64,000 nucleotides of DNA from Chloroflexi bacterium HGW-Chloroflexi-3 (GCA_002842045.1 PHBX01000006.1:149570-213569); one strand, 5' to 3'; shown: positions 34,658 through 43,673, numbered from the stretch's first letter. The notes: generated by a model not told the origin, from the sequence alone. Numbers and translations: made by a program.

Positions 34658-36193
34658 TTAGAAGAAAAAATTTACTGCATGATTGATTAAATTCAATAAT
34701 GATGCCGGCCAAACTCCAATCCAGAGCATCAAAACCATCAAAGGAGCGATTACCCATACCTCGCGAGTACTGATTTCCGGTATCGCTAACCAACGATCAT
34801 TTCTTGGACCATGCAAGACACCGGCAATCGCTTTAAGAATATATACACCTGTAAAGAATAAACCGATCATGGAGAATGCTGTAGCAAGTGGGAAAATTCC
34901 CCAGGCTCCTCGAACCACCAGAAATTCCGAGACAAAACCATTCAAACCGGGTAAGCCCAGAGCTGCCATTGCTGTAAATACAAAAATGGCTCCATATCTG
35001 GGAAGAATTGGCCATAAACCACCCAATTCATCCAACTGACGGGTGTGGGTCCGATCATAAACTACCCCAACCAGGAAAAACATACCTGCGGATGTTAATC
35101 CATGATTGAACATTTGAAGAATGGAGCCATTTAATGCGATTGTAGCACTCTGGATAACCCCATTATCTGTTGATTGCCAGGCAAAGGCAGCTGCAGCAAT
35201 CCCTAAGACAACAAATCCCATATGATTGATAGATGAGTAAGCCACCAGGCGTTTTAAATCTTTTTGTGCAAAAGCCGCCAGTGCTCCAAAGATGATTGCT
35301 GCTGTAGCTAAAATCGCTAAGGCTCCTGCATAACGATGCGCCTCGACCGGGAAAAATGGAATAACCAGTCGAATAAAACCATAAGCGCCTAATTTCAGCA
35401 GAACTCCAGCCAGGATCATTGACCCAGCCGTGGGTGCTTCGGTGTGGGCATCCGGTAACCAGGTATGCACCGGCCAGACAGGCACTTTAATGGCAAATGC
35501 CAATACAAATGCCCAGAAAGCAATCGCTTTAACTGAAGTTAAGGATAATCCTAATGGTATTGCTTTTTGAAAATTTGCATCTGTTAATGCTGGCCACAAT
35601 TGGTAAATTTTTACCAGATCAAAACTTCCCGTAGTGATACCCAAAATTTGGATGGAGAGCAATAATCCCAGGGATCCTGCCATGGTAACCAGGATAAACT
35701 TGAGAGCAGCGTAATTGCGTTTAGCACCACCCCATTGATTGATGAGAAAATACATAGGGATTAGACCTATTTCCCAAAATAAGAAAAAGACCAATAAATC
35801 TAAGGAAATAAATACACCCAACACACCGGTTTCCAAAAATAAAAACAGTGCCATGTACGCTTTGACCTGATTCTTGATCCCATAGGAAGCCAGGATCGCT
35901 AATGGTGTCAGTATCGTTGTCAGGAGTACCATTGGCAACGAAATCCCATCCACACCAAAATGGAATGATGATCCGATCGCTGAAAACCAGGGGATTTGAA
36001 TCTCGAACTGAAAACCAGGTAGGGTTTTATCAAACTGGAACCATAAAAGTAATGATAAAAAGAACGGAATTAAGGAACTTCCAAAAGCAACCCATCTAAT
36101 CGTGTTTTTATTGGATGTTGGTAAAACAACAATCAGAATGGCTGCCAGGGTCGGAAGTAAAAGAATGTAAAAAAGTAGATTATTTTCCATCAT
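34658..36193 (-). CDS. nuoM2: Complex I subunit M, copy 2
   Basis: About 511 residues, the second NuoM-type antiporter subunit. It has FHFGVDGISLPMVLLTTILT, the Glu motif FLFWEIGLIPMYFLINQWGG, the Lys helix region VPVWPVHTWLPDAHTEAPTA and MILAGVLLKLGAYGFIRLVI, all close to canonical NuoM. A TTG five codons upstream is in frame, but AAGGA lies 4 nt before this ATG. It sits between nuoL and the other nuoM. Having both intact supports a complex I with four antiporter-like subunits. Confidence 0.93.
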   Translation of the reverse strand: MMENNLLFYILLLPTLAAILIVVLPTSNKNTIRWVAFGSSLIPFFLSLLLWFQFDKTLPGFQFEIQIPWFSAIGSSFHFGVDGISLPMVLLTTILTPLAILASYGIKNQVKAYMALFLFLETGVLGVFISLDLLVFFLFWEIGLIPMYFLINQWGGAKRNYAALKFILVTMAGSLGLLLSIQILGITTGSFDLVKIYQLWPALTDANFQKAIPLGLSLTSVKAIAFWAFVLAFAIKVPVWPVHTWLPDAHTEAPTAGSMILAGVLLKLGAYGFIRLVIPFFPVEAHRYAGALAILATAAIIFGALAAFAQKDLKRLVAYSSINHMGFVVLGIAAAAFAWQSTDNGVIQSATIALNGSILQMFNHGLTSAGMFFLVGVVYDRTHTRQLDELGGLWPILPRYGAIFVFTAMAALGLPGLNGFVSEFLVVRGAWGIFPLATAFSMIGLFFTGVYILKAIAGVLHGPRNDRWLAIPEISTREVWVIAPLMVLMLWIGVWPASLLNLINHAVNFFF

Positions 36194-36211
36194 ATTTTCC
36201 TTAACCAATTC

Positions 36212-38386
36212 CTAAAACAAAATCAAATAGAAGATAAAACCACCCAGCAACGAAAATGCGAGCGCAAGAATCATGTAGTCTTGAATCCGGCCAGATTGTG
36301 TGACTTTGAGATTGGTTCCGATTTTCTTTGTCCCGGAAGCCATTTTGTCGCCACCTTTGTTGATGACCGGTAAATCGAACCAATACCTGAATTTGTCACC
36401 TAACCAGAGACTGATTTTTCCAATTCCGTGCAGGAATCCATCAAAAATCTTTTGATCAAACAATTGATAGACAATTTTTTCGGAAAACCATCGGGCTGGT
36501 CTAATAAATACGAATTGATAGAACTCATCGATATAATATTTGTTTGCCAATACTTTATAGAACCCGGAAAGTGACCACTCTAATGGATCTTTATCGCTTT
36601 CTTTGATCCTTCGGTAAAGGAGTCCACCCAGGAATAAACCACCCAGGCTAACCACCAGGGAAGTGATCAGTGGGATAGAGCTGTGATGCTCAACAACAGC
36701 ATGTTCACCATTCAGCATCGTCCCTAAAAATGACTCAAGCCAGTTAGGTACCAAACCCCCAATGACAGGGAAATACTCTGGTATACCCACCCAACCAACC
36801 GTAATTGCAAAAAATGATAATATGATCAATGGAAATGTCATGGTTGTTGGGGTTTCATGAGCATGTTTTGCAGCTTCTGAACGCGCATTACCAAGGAATA
36901 CGAGAGAGATTTGCCGCATTGTATAAAAAGCAGTAATAAACGCGGATATTGCCAACACCCAAAATACAATACTGAAGCCACCATTGAATGCACCGGAAAG
37001 GATTTCATCTTTGGACCAAAATCCGGCAGTTATAAAGGGAAATCCTGCCAGGGCGAATCCCCCAATAACAAAGGTTACAAATGTTTTAGGCATTTTTTTA
37101 TAAAGCCCACCCATGTTATACATATCCTGCGGATCAATATGTTCCTGCGTATGTAATACCCCATGTTCCATTCCGTGAATAATAGATCCTGATCCGAGGA
37201 ATAACAAAGCTTTGAAAATAGCGTGAGTTACAAGATGAAAAGCAGCGGCAATATAAGCACCCACACCCAAAGCAGCAATCATAAATCCCAATTGAGAGAT
37301 GGTGGAATACGCAAGCACTCTTTTCACATCTCTTTGGGCAACAGCAATTGTCGCAGAGAATAATGCCGTAAATGAACCAATCACAGCCATCACCAGCATA
37401 GGTGTGGTGAGTGCTGCTCCTCCATCCCAACCTGCTGACAGCACCGGGAAGAACCGTATCGCCAGATAAACACCGGCCGAAACCATCGTAGCGGCGTGAA
37501 TCATTGCTGATACAGGTGTTGGGCCTTCCATTGCATCGGGCAACCAGACATGCAAGGGGAATTGGGAGCTTTTGCCAACTACCCCCATAAATATGAGCAA
37601 TCCGATCAACCCAGCCCAGGATAAACCGAGAACAGGCGAAATGGATGCTGCAAGATTATGGATGACACTCTCAGAAAAAATTACTTCATATTGAAGACTC
37701 CCTGTGATGGTGTAGAGAGCTGCCAAACCAATCAACATAAAAACATCACCAATACGTGTGGTTAAAAAGGCTTTTTGAGCGGCAGCTTTTGCGGATGGTT
37801 TCGCGTACCAGAAACCGATCAACAAATAGGAGCATAAACCCATAATTTCCCAACCAATATACAGGGTAAGTAAATTGTTGCTGACCACCAACAAATACAT
37901 GGCAAAAGCAAATAATCCAAAGAACCCAAAAAACCGCGCATACATCGGCTCAATCGAAGGACCGTACTGGTGTTTTCCTTCCTGATCAATGATTTCCGCT
38001 CCGTGGGGTGGTAATCCAGGTCGATCATGATCCCCTTCAGGTTGGCCAAAATTATGATATCCAACACTGTAAATAAAAATCATTAAAATCGTCCAGGAGA
38101 CGAAAAACAAAGTGATTGTTGTAAGAGCATCAACCTGTACACCAATCTTCAACCATGTTTCTGCAGTTGGTAACCAGGAAATTGAACTGGTGAGTCCGTT
38201 CTCTATGACTTCTTGATTGGTCACTGCAAAGACAAAAATGATCATACTTAGCAACCAGGAGATGGCAGCTGAACCGATAGCGATTGTATGGCTCAAACGA
38301 TTATTTTTATAAGTTACCAGAAAAATGATAAAAAAAGCCAGAAGCGGAGCTAATGGGATCAACCAGGTGATGAGTTCATAATTCAT
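36212..38386 (-). CDS. nuoL: Complex I subunit L, extended
   Basis: The 724-residue distal antiporter-like subunit has a long lateral helix. The pumping Glu is in LYIGWEIMGLCSYLLIGFW, and the Lys region is GKSSQFPLHVWLPDAMEGPT. A hydrophilic insert of about 40 residues (about 112-150) separates early helices. The C-terminal lateral helix, from YYIDEFYQFVFIRPARWF to the last membrane helix, spans about 83 residues. From memory of ordinary NuoL proteins (about 55-60 in this stretch) it is some 25 residues longer. That fits a need to reach along an extra antiporter subunit. Confidence 0.94.
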   Translation of the reverse strand: MNYELITWLIPLAPLLAFFIIFLVTYKNNRLSHTIAIGSAAISWLLSMIIFVFAVTNQEVIENGLTSSISWLPTAETWLKIGVQVDALTTITLFFVSWTILMIFIYSVGYHNFGQPEGDHDRPGLPPHGAEIIDQEGKHQYGPSIEPMYARFFGFFGLFAFAMYLLVVSNNLLTLYIGWEIMGLCSYLLIGFWYAKPSAKAAAQKAFLTTRIGDVFMLIGLAALYTITGSLQYEVIFSESVIHNLAASISPVLGLSWAGLIGLLIFMGVVGKSSQFPLHVWLPDAMEGPTPVSAMIHAATMVSAGVYLAIRFFPVLSAGWDGGAALTTPMLVMAVIGSFTALFSATIAVAQRDVKRVLAYSTISQLGFMIAALGVGAYIAAAFHLVTHAIFKALLFLGSGSIIHGMEHGVLHTQEHIDPQDMYNMGGLYKKMPKTFVTFVIGGFALAGFPFITAGFWSKDEILSGAFNGGFSIVFWVLAISAFITAFYTMRQISLVFLGNARSEAAKHAHETPTTMTFPLIILSFFAITVGWVGIPEYFPVIGGLVPNWLESFLGTMLNGEHAVVEHHSSIPLITSLVVSLGGLFLGGLLYRRIKESDKDPLEWSLSGFYKVLANKYYIDEFYQFVFIRPARWFSEKIVYQLFDQKIFDGFLHGIGKISLWLGDKFRYWFDLPVINKGGDKMASGTKKIGTNLKVTQSGRIQDYMILALAFSLLGGFIFYLILF

Positions 38387-38398
38387 TGATATCCTCCA

Positions 38399-38719
38399 TT
38401 AACCTTTGAGTACATTAATATCTGAAGCAACAACGGTTTTTCGCAAACGGTATACAGCAATGATGATTGCCAATCCGATTGCTACTTCTGCAGCAGCTGC
38501 GATGATCACCACAGCTGCAAAAACCAATCCGTTGATTTCTGTATATCCAAGGGATTGAGAATGATAATGCCAGAATGCCAGAATATTAATATTGACTGCA
38601 TTTAACATTAACTCAATACTGATCAACACAGCTACAGCATTCTTTCGGGAAATGGCACCGAACATACCAATACTGAATAAGACTGCAGCTAGGATCAAAT
38701 ACCAGGAAAGTGGGATCAT
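38399..38719 (-). CDS. nuoK: Complex I subunit K
   Basis: The 106-residue protein has three membrane helices. The two buried Glu residues used in proton transfer are present (VAVLISIELMLNAVNINILA and AAEVAIGLAIIIAVYRLR). It overlaps nuoJ by 4 bp, so translation is coupled. Confidence 0.95.
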   Translation of the reverse strand: MIPLSWYLILAAVLFSIGMFGAISRKNAVAVLISIELMLNAVNINILAFWHYHSQSLGYTEINGLVFAAVVIIAAAAEVAIGLAIIIAVYRLRKTVVASDINVLKG

Positions 38720-39243
38720 TTGTTCTCCCCTCCTTTTTTATCCATGGCGATATAAACACCCCCAACCAGAGCCCCTAAAAGTAATAATGACGCGAGCTCA
38801 AAAGGTAGAGCATAACCTGCCGGATCCAGTAATCCTACTCCAAATGCGATGATGCTTTCCTGTCCTTGAAATTCTAAAGGTACCAGTGTTGTATTGATGA
38901 CAGCACTGCTGGAAAGCTGACTGATAAAAATAACTGAAAATATCAGAACAAGTAACAGCACAATGCCCCATGATCGATTGATTTGCATTTCTTCATCGCT
39001 CATGATGTTCCTGGTTAACATGATCGCAAAGATCAAAATAATGGCAATCGCCCCGATGTAAACAAGAATTTGTACAGCTGCAAAGAAACTTGCCTCTAAT
39101 AAAGCAAAAATGATCGCCACACCCATCAGTGTAACAATCAACCACAAAGCTGCGTGAAAGATTTTTCGTAAACTGACCACAAATATGGCGGAGATAATTG
39201 TGACCAGCGAGACGAGGAGAAAAACAATTTGTAAGGGAGTCAC
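38716..39243 (-). CDS. nuoJ: Complex I subunit J
   Basis: The 175-residue protein has five membrane helices. The pi-bulge helix region VQILVYIGAIAIILIFAIML is conserved and carries the usual Tyr and Gly residues. It starts 1 nt after nuoH and overlaps nuoK, within the membrane-arm operon. Confidence 0.95.
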   Translation of the reverse strand: MTPLQIVFLLVSLVTIISAIFVVSLRKIFHAALWLIVTLMGVAIIFALLEASFFAAVQILVYIGAIAIILIFAIMLTRNIMSDEEMQINRSWGIVLLLVLIFSVIFISQLSSSAVINTTLVPLEFQGQESIIAFGVGLLDPAGYALPFELASLLLLGALVGGVYIAMDKKGGENK

Positions 39244-39244
39244 A

Positions 39245-40477
39245 TTAACCTCCTGTTTCCGAGCGAGTGAATGGGTTTGATGGTTGGGCTAAAACTCGCT
39301 TTTTAGACGAGACAATTTTCCGTTCTTTTTCTTTTTCGAATTTCTTGATTATCGCAAATCCGACAATGAATAACGCCACATTAATCACCAATAAGATTAG
39401 TACTTGTAGCCATTGATTGGAGTTTTCAATCAACTTCGTAATAAAAGCCACGACGATAAACAAAGCCAAAGCTAACGGTGTCAGGAATTTCCAGGTAATT
39501 GCCATCATTTGATCCACCCGGAAACGTGGCATACTACCACGAATCCATACACCCAGGAACCATACAATTACGGATTTGATGAGCAAATAAACAAAACCCA
39601 AAATCGGTATTTGTTCAGCTCCTGGACCTTTCCATCCGCCGAGGAAAATTGAAGAAAAGATCACCGAGGAGGTAAATGCACGTAAGAAATCCGCCACATA
39701 GAACATTCCGAATTTTAAACCCGAATATTCCATATTAAAACCAGCAACCAGCTCGGACTCGGCCTCAGCCAAGTCAAAAGGCGCACGACCATTCTCTGCA
39801 ATTGAAGCGACGAAGAAAATAAAAGCACCTAACGGAAGAAAGAAGATATAAGCAATATTCTGTGATTTTACAATATCACCCAGTGACATGGACCCTGATA
39901 ATATGACGATTGCCAACAGGATTATGGCCATTGGAACTTCGTAGGAAATCATTTGTGCGGAAGCGCGGAAGGCAGCCAGCATGGAATATTTGTTGTTGGA
40001 TCCCCAACCAGCCAGAATAACACCTAACTCTCCTAAACCACCTACACCGAGTATGAATAGCAAAGCAACATTGAGATTCGATCCTCGAACACTATCTGAA
40101 AATGGAACTACCGCCCATAACAAAAGGACTGATGCAACAGAAATAATAGGAGCCAGGTGGTAAGGGATTGGATCAACACTATCAGGAATAATATGTTCTT
40201 TAATGAAAATCTTTAACATGTCTGCAACTGGTTGAAAAATTCCCCAGGGACCAATTCGATTTGGGCCCAGTCTATCCTGTAATCTCCCAATGATTTTTCG
40301 TTCAGCCCATATTAGGATTAATGTAATTAACAAAGCCCCTGTCCCGAGAATGGCTGCACCAATTAAATAAACAATGAAGGTTTGCCACTCTGGAGCAACC
40401 CCCCAATTTTCTAATAATTGCACAATCCAATTTTCAATTCCAATGATTGGGTCACTTAAGAATTCCAGTATTTTCAT
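39245..40477 (-). CDS. nuoH: Complex I subunit H
   Basis: The 410-residue protein has eight membrane helices and forms the quinone-entry channel with the peripheral arm. Diagnostic segments are WAERKIIGRLQDRLGPNRIG (about 58-77), GWGSNNKYSMLAAFRASAQM and RAPFDLAEAESELVAGFNME with the acidic quinone-site loop. The C-terminal 40 residues are a charged cytoplasmic tail (FEKEKERKIVSSKKR), longer than usual. In most bacteria nuoH follows nuoB, C, D or G; here it follows nuoA directly. Confidence 0.95.
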   Translation of the reverse strand: MKILEFLSDPIIGIENWIVQLLENWGVAPEWQTFIVYLIGAAILGTGALLITLILIWAERKIIGRLQDRLGPNRIGPWGIFQPVADMLKIFIKEHIIPDSVDPIPYHLAPIISVASVLLLWAVVPFSDSVRGSNLNVALLFILGVGGLGELGVILAGWGSNNKYSMLAAFRASAQMISYEVPMAIILLAIVILSGSMSLGDIVKSQNIAYIFFLPLGAFIFFVASIAENGRAPFDLAEAESELVAGFNMEYSGLKFGMFYVADFLRAFTSSVIFSSIFLGGWKGPGAEQIPILGFVYLLIKSVIVWFLGVWIRGSMPRFRVDQMMAITWKFLTPLALALFIVVAFITKLIENSNQWLQVLILLVINVALFIVGFAIIKKFEKEKERKIVSSKKRVLAQPSNPFTRSETGG

Positions 40478-40497
40478 GCTTTATCTCTCTTTTGGAA

Positions 40498-40860
40498 TTA
40501 TCGCCAGGTTAATGCGTCTTTTCGCCACACATACAGATACCCACCTAAAAGAATAAGTATAAATATTGTGGCCTCAACAACCGCAAATAATGCTAATTTC
40601 CCATAGGCAACTGCAAAAGGGAATAAAAACACTATTTCCACATCAAAAATTAAGAAAATTAAACCATACAGGTAGTATTGAATCTTAAATTGAATCCAGG
40701 TAGGTTTATAAGTTTCCATACCACATTCATAAACTGAATTCTTAATTTTTGTTGGTTTTTTGGGTGATAAGATACGTGCCAGAAAGATGGCGACTGCTGG
40801 TAAAAACATCGAAATGGTGAAAAATATACCTATATACAGCCATTGGTTTAGCATAGACAC
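40498..40860 (-). CDS. nuoA: Complex I subunit A
   Basis: The 120-residue protein has three membrane helices with the family motif KNSVYECGMETYKPTWIQFK (the switching Cys loop near the quinone site) and FLIFDVEIVFLFPFAVAYG. AAGGAGTGTCT precedes the ATG. It is the first gene of the operon; nuoB, C and D, which normally follow, are missing and nuoH begins 20 nt later. Confidence 0.95.
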   Translation of the reverse strand: MSMLNQWLYIGIFFTISMFLPAVAIFLARILSPKKPTKIKNSVYECGMETYKPTWIQFKIQYYLYGLIFLIFDVEIVFLFPFAVAYGKLALFAVVEATIFILILLGGYLYVWRKDALTWR

Positions 40861-40917
40861 TCCTTAATTTTCTTCATAGCTGTTAATTAATCTTGCCCAA
40901 CCTGCCGACGTAAGTTC

Positions 40918-40926
40918 ATTTTATCA
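40918..40926 (-). promoter_or_regulatory. Possible extended -10 element for the nuo operon
   Basis: TGATAAAAT on the minus strand, 58 nt before nuoA, resembles the extended -10 boxes of clpC and rpsO. No -35 box is convincing. Confidence 0.3.
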
Positions 40927-41062
40927 CAAAGGATATTTATTACTTTATTTTTGAATTTGGGAATTTCTTATCAATAATGATAATTAATTATAATAGTTTT
41001 TTATTTTTTGAAACCTTTAATACCATTCATTTTTTTAAAGATCTAAAGTATCTTTTCAATAA

Positions 41063-41728
41063 TTAGGGGCAGGGTGTTTTTAAGCGGGCGAACGCCCGCC
41101 TAAAAACACCTAACAACCCCTTTTTTTTGAGATGATACGATCTAAACAAGTAAATGATATTTAGAACGATGAATAACGATATAACTAATTGAATTGTGCC
41201 AATTTTCAAACCGAAGAAATTTTTAATTTTTATTGATAAATTTTTAGTGAAGATGAGTTCTCTTTGATTTTCTTCTTCATTAACATCAGAAAAAGTATTA
41301 ATGTATATCCAAACCGTCCCAATAACATCCTGAACTGTGGTTGGTTCTATCCCCCAATTCATAATTATATCTTTCCCATCAATAATCGGTGTGATGAAAA
41401 CACCTGGGGGGGTAAGTTCTGCACCTGTCAAAACAAAATCAACTTCAAAATTTTGAATTTTTCTGGAATCAAAATCAGATTGCTCTTGTTGCTCAATAAT
41501 TACCTCATTTTGATAATTGTCGTTTAACAGTTGAATAATGATTTTTTCAGATTGACCAAACCAAATTTGTTCAGGGAGACCTAATATTAAGAGATATTGG
41601 TTCGATGTTTCATTTTTGATTTTGATTTCTCTCACCAGTCTTGGATTTGGATAATTTACACTTATCTGTAAGGCAAGAAATATCAAAAGAATCAGGAAAG
41701 CAATTAATGTTCTTTTTTGTAAATGCAT
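41063..41728 (-). CDS. Uncharacterised membrane-anchored protein
   Basis: The 221-residue protein has an N-terminal membrane segment at about 8-25 (LIAFLILLIFLALQISV), a beta-rich outside domain (about 35-170) and a second helix at about 178-195 (LVISLFIVLNIIYLF), then a short basic tail. The last 15 residues (GVFRRAFARLKTPCP) are encoded by a GC-rich palindrome that looks inserted, so the original C-terminus is probably altered. No family was recognised. It follows the SHOCT-like and DUF4097-like genes on the same strand, 133 nt downstream. Confidence 0.6.
   Translation of the reverse strand: MHLQKRTLIAFLILLIFLALQISVNYPNPRLVREIKIKNETSNQYLLILGLPEQIWFGQSEKIIIQLLNDNYQNEVIIEQQEQSDFDSRKIQNFEVDFVLTGAELTPPGVFITPIIDGKDIIMNWGIEPTTVQDVIGTVWIYINTFSDVNEEENQRELIFTKNLSIKIKNFFGLKIGTIQLVISLFIVLNIIYLFRSYHLKKKGLLGVFRRAFARLKTPCP
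41065..41121. repeat. GC-rich REP/MITE-like palindrome
   Basis: Outer arms AGGGG (41065-41069) and CCCCT (41117-41121) enclose a 10-bp stem GGTGTTTTTA/TAAAAACACC (41073-41082 and 41101-41110), one mismatch, then GCGGGCG/CGCCCGC (41084-41090 and 41093-41099). It is far richer in GC than its surroundings and is followed by eight Ts on the plus strand. The design resembles dispersed extragenic palindromes. It encodes the end of the overlapping reading frame and could also stop transcription. Confidence 0.65.
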
Positions 41729-41820
41729 TTATTCATTATATCTGGACAGGATAAGATTCTGTGAATCCATAATCGAATTTTAAATAATCTTCTTTTGAAA
41801 AATCTTTAACTTTAATTAAT

Positions 41821-41846
41821 AATGCACCCGAAATTCTGGATGCATT
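41821..41846 (-). terminator. Hairpin after the SHOCT-like gene
   Basis: AATGCACCC (41821-41829) pairs with GGATGCATT (41838-41846), with one G-T pair, around an 8-nt loop, 16 nt after the stop. The T tract is poor, so termination is uncertain. Confidence 0.4.
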
Positions 41847-41861
41847 TAATAAGTCATTTTC

Positions 41862-42482
41862 TTACCCTATGTAAATTTCCACCTTGGTTCCATCATCGTC
41901 ATCGACATGGACATATAAGGGTTCATCCTTCTTTAATTGTTGATCAATTGTCACCAATAATTCTTCTACATCCAAACCAGAAACATTGGAAGGTAACTTT
42001 CCTTTGAATATCCGGAGAAAAAAACCAATCAACTGGAATGGTAATGGAAAAGCCAAAAAAATTCTTTGTGGACTTTCACTTTTGGGTTGCTTTATATTTA
42101 AATGGATCCACCTTGCACATTGTAAAATCCATCCAAAATAAATTAAAAACACACCGATTAAGAAAGGTATCCAGGTTAACCAGAATTTATAACCCAATCC
42201 TGAAGTTAAATAATTTTGATATAACCACGTTGAGGAAAAAATTGTCAATAACACCCCAAACAACAATGGAATAACCCAAAATACAATAGACCAGGTTGGT
42301 TTTTCTTTTTTTTCAGCATCTGTGGGCTTATGATTTATGATTTGTTCTTTGTAAATTACCTCAGGTTGTTCCTGGATAGCCATCTGATTTTCTTCAAATT
42401 CAGACAAAAGGTCAGCAGCTTTCTCTAATGAAATTTCACCCAATTCGACTTTCTTTAAAATATCCAATCGATTCTGTTCCAT
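41862..42482 (-). CDS. Membrane protein with an N-terminal SHOCT-like motif
   Basis: About 206 residues. Residues 1-30 contain NRLDILKKVELGEISLEKAA followed by DLLSEFEE, a short helical pair of the kind seen in SHOCT-like and YvlB/LiaF-related proteins. A charged linker leads to two membrane helices (about 68-90 and 105-125), then a basic stretch and an acidic C-terminus (YVHVDDDDGTKVEIYIG). The ATG at 42482 has AAGGAAATC upstream; the earlier ATG at 42500 overlaps the previous stop and lacks a site. The preceding gene ends in the same short motif, which suggests that the two products act together. Function unknown. Confidence 0.65.
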   Translation of the reverse strand: MEQNRLDILKKVELGEISLEKAADLLSEFEENQMAIQEQPEVIYKEQIINHKPTDAEKKEKPTWSIVFWVIPLLFGVLLTIFSSTWLYQNYLTSGLGYKFWLTWIPFLIGVFLIYFGWILQCARWIHLNIKQPKSESPQRIFLAFPLPFQLIGFFLRIFKGKLPSNVSGLDVEELLVTIDQQLKKDEPLYVHVDDDDGTKVEIYIG

Positions 42483-42499
42483 GTAGATTTCCTTTTTCA

Positions 42500-43642
42500 T
42501 TAGGATTGTTCCAAAGCTCTTAATAACCGATCTGCTTCTTCTGCAGTTATTTTCTTTTCCTGTAACATTTGCAAAATCATCATTTTTTCTTCAGTGCTTA
42601 TGGGCGATGATTTTGGCCCCCTTGGTTGTGGTTGAACCGGAGGTCGAGGAGGTCGAGGTGGTCGCGGCATTCCGAATTCTTCTTTGAATGAAAATTTCCT
42701 TTCCATTTTCTCCATAGCTTTTTGGATTTTCTCATCAGCCATTTGAGTTTTTTCTCGAATCTTTTCACTTATCTCACCGTCTATGTCGAATAGATCAGTA
42801 AAATCAAATCCACTGCTTTGCAATGCTTTCGATTCAAATTTTTGTTCAATCCCATCCACGTAAGCATCATCGGCTGATCCAAAATTCTGATTAATTTCAA
42901 AATCAGCTTCTTCATCACTGATTTTTATGTTTCCCCCAGCTTTTAGTTGGACCTCCTTCTCACCACTACCGAACTTCTTTTCGAATTTACCGTTGGTAAA
43001 TTTTTCACTGGACTCCTGATAATTTATGGAGACAATTCCACCCGCCCTGGCATTGATAACCGTATTGTCGAGATCGGAAATATTGAGCTTAATTGACCCT
43101 CCAGCACGTAAGTGGTTTTCATTTCCATCAAATCGATTGGTCATAATTTTTAGATTTCCACCAACGGAAGTGGTGAGACTAATACTATCTGCCTTGCCTG
43201 ATAAATTTCCTCCCACACCATGAATCTCCATTATCCCATTTTCGACGATGAAGCTAAGATTTCCCCCAACATTACGAATATTTGCGTTGGAAGTGATGTG
43301 ACCTATTTTACAATTACCACTGATGTTTTCTATGGTCAACATTTCTGTTGATTGAATTGAACAATTTCCACTCACATTTTCAATTAATATTTTCCCCAAA
43401 TCGCCCACAGTCTCCAGGTTCCCATAAATTCTTTCTATGACAAATTCGATATTTTTTGGAACTGAAAGGATTAAATAACTTTTGGCTACGATATCAAGAA
43501 CATCACTATCGAGATTGAAATTACATTCCTTGTTCGCGGGATAGCGGGCTTCCACTTGATCATTTTCCCATCTTCGAACCAACACACTTTTTTTGCAATT
43601 TACCGTTATTGTCTTAACTTCCTTGAAGGTTGACGTTTCCAT
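42500..43642 (-). CDS. DUF4097-like beta-helix protein with C-terminal SHOCT-like motif
   Basis: About 380 residues. Residues 90-250 hold about eight turns of a right-handed beta-helix, each with a GN or GG corner: VSGNCSI, ISGNCKI, VGGNLSF, VGGNLSG, VGGNLKI, AGGSIKL, AGGIVSI, AGGNIKI. An acidic and coiled region follows, then a proline-arginine linker (PRPPRPPRPPVQPQPRG) and a C-terminal helix pair EEKMMILQMLQEKKITAEEA. No signal peptide is seen, so the protein may be cytoplasmic at the membrane. The ATG at 43642 follows GGAG by 6 nt; a TTG four codons earlier is in frame. A good promoter lies upstream. Related proteins belong to envelope-stress systems of the Lia/Psp kind. Confidence 0.72.
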   Translation of the reverse strand: METSTFKEVKTITVNCKKSVLVRRWENDQVEARYPANKECNFNLDSDVLDIVAKSYLILSVPKNIEFVIERIYGNLETVGDLGKILIENVSGNCSIQSTEMLTIENISGNCKIGHITSNANIRNVGGNLSFIVENGIMEIHGVGGNLSGKADSISLTTSVGGNLKIMTNRFDGNENHLRAGGSIKLNISDLDNTVINARAGGIVSINYQESSEKFTNGKFEKKFGSGEKEVQLKAGGNIKISDEEADFEINQNFGSADDAYVDGIEQKFESKALQSSGFDFTDLFDIDGEISEKIREKTQMADEKIQKAMEKMERKFSFKEEFGMPRPPRPPRPPVQPQPRGPKSSPISTEEKMMILQMLQEKKITAEEADRLLRALEQS

Positions 43643-43673
43643 ATAAAGCTCCAATCCAATGATTTCTAAAATT

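Noticed and set aside
42601..42680. Short repeat in the proline-arginine linker as a tandem DNA repeat or CRISPR-like array
   Set aside because: It is a low-complexity PRPPRPP coding stretch of about 20 codons, with no spacers.
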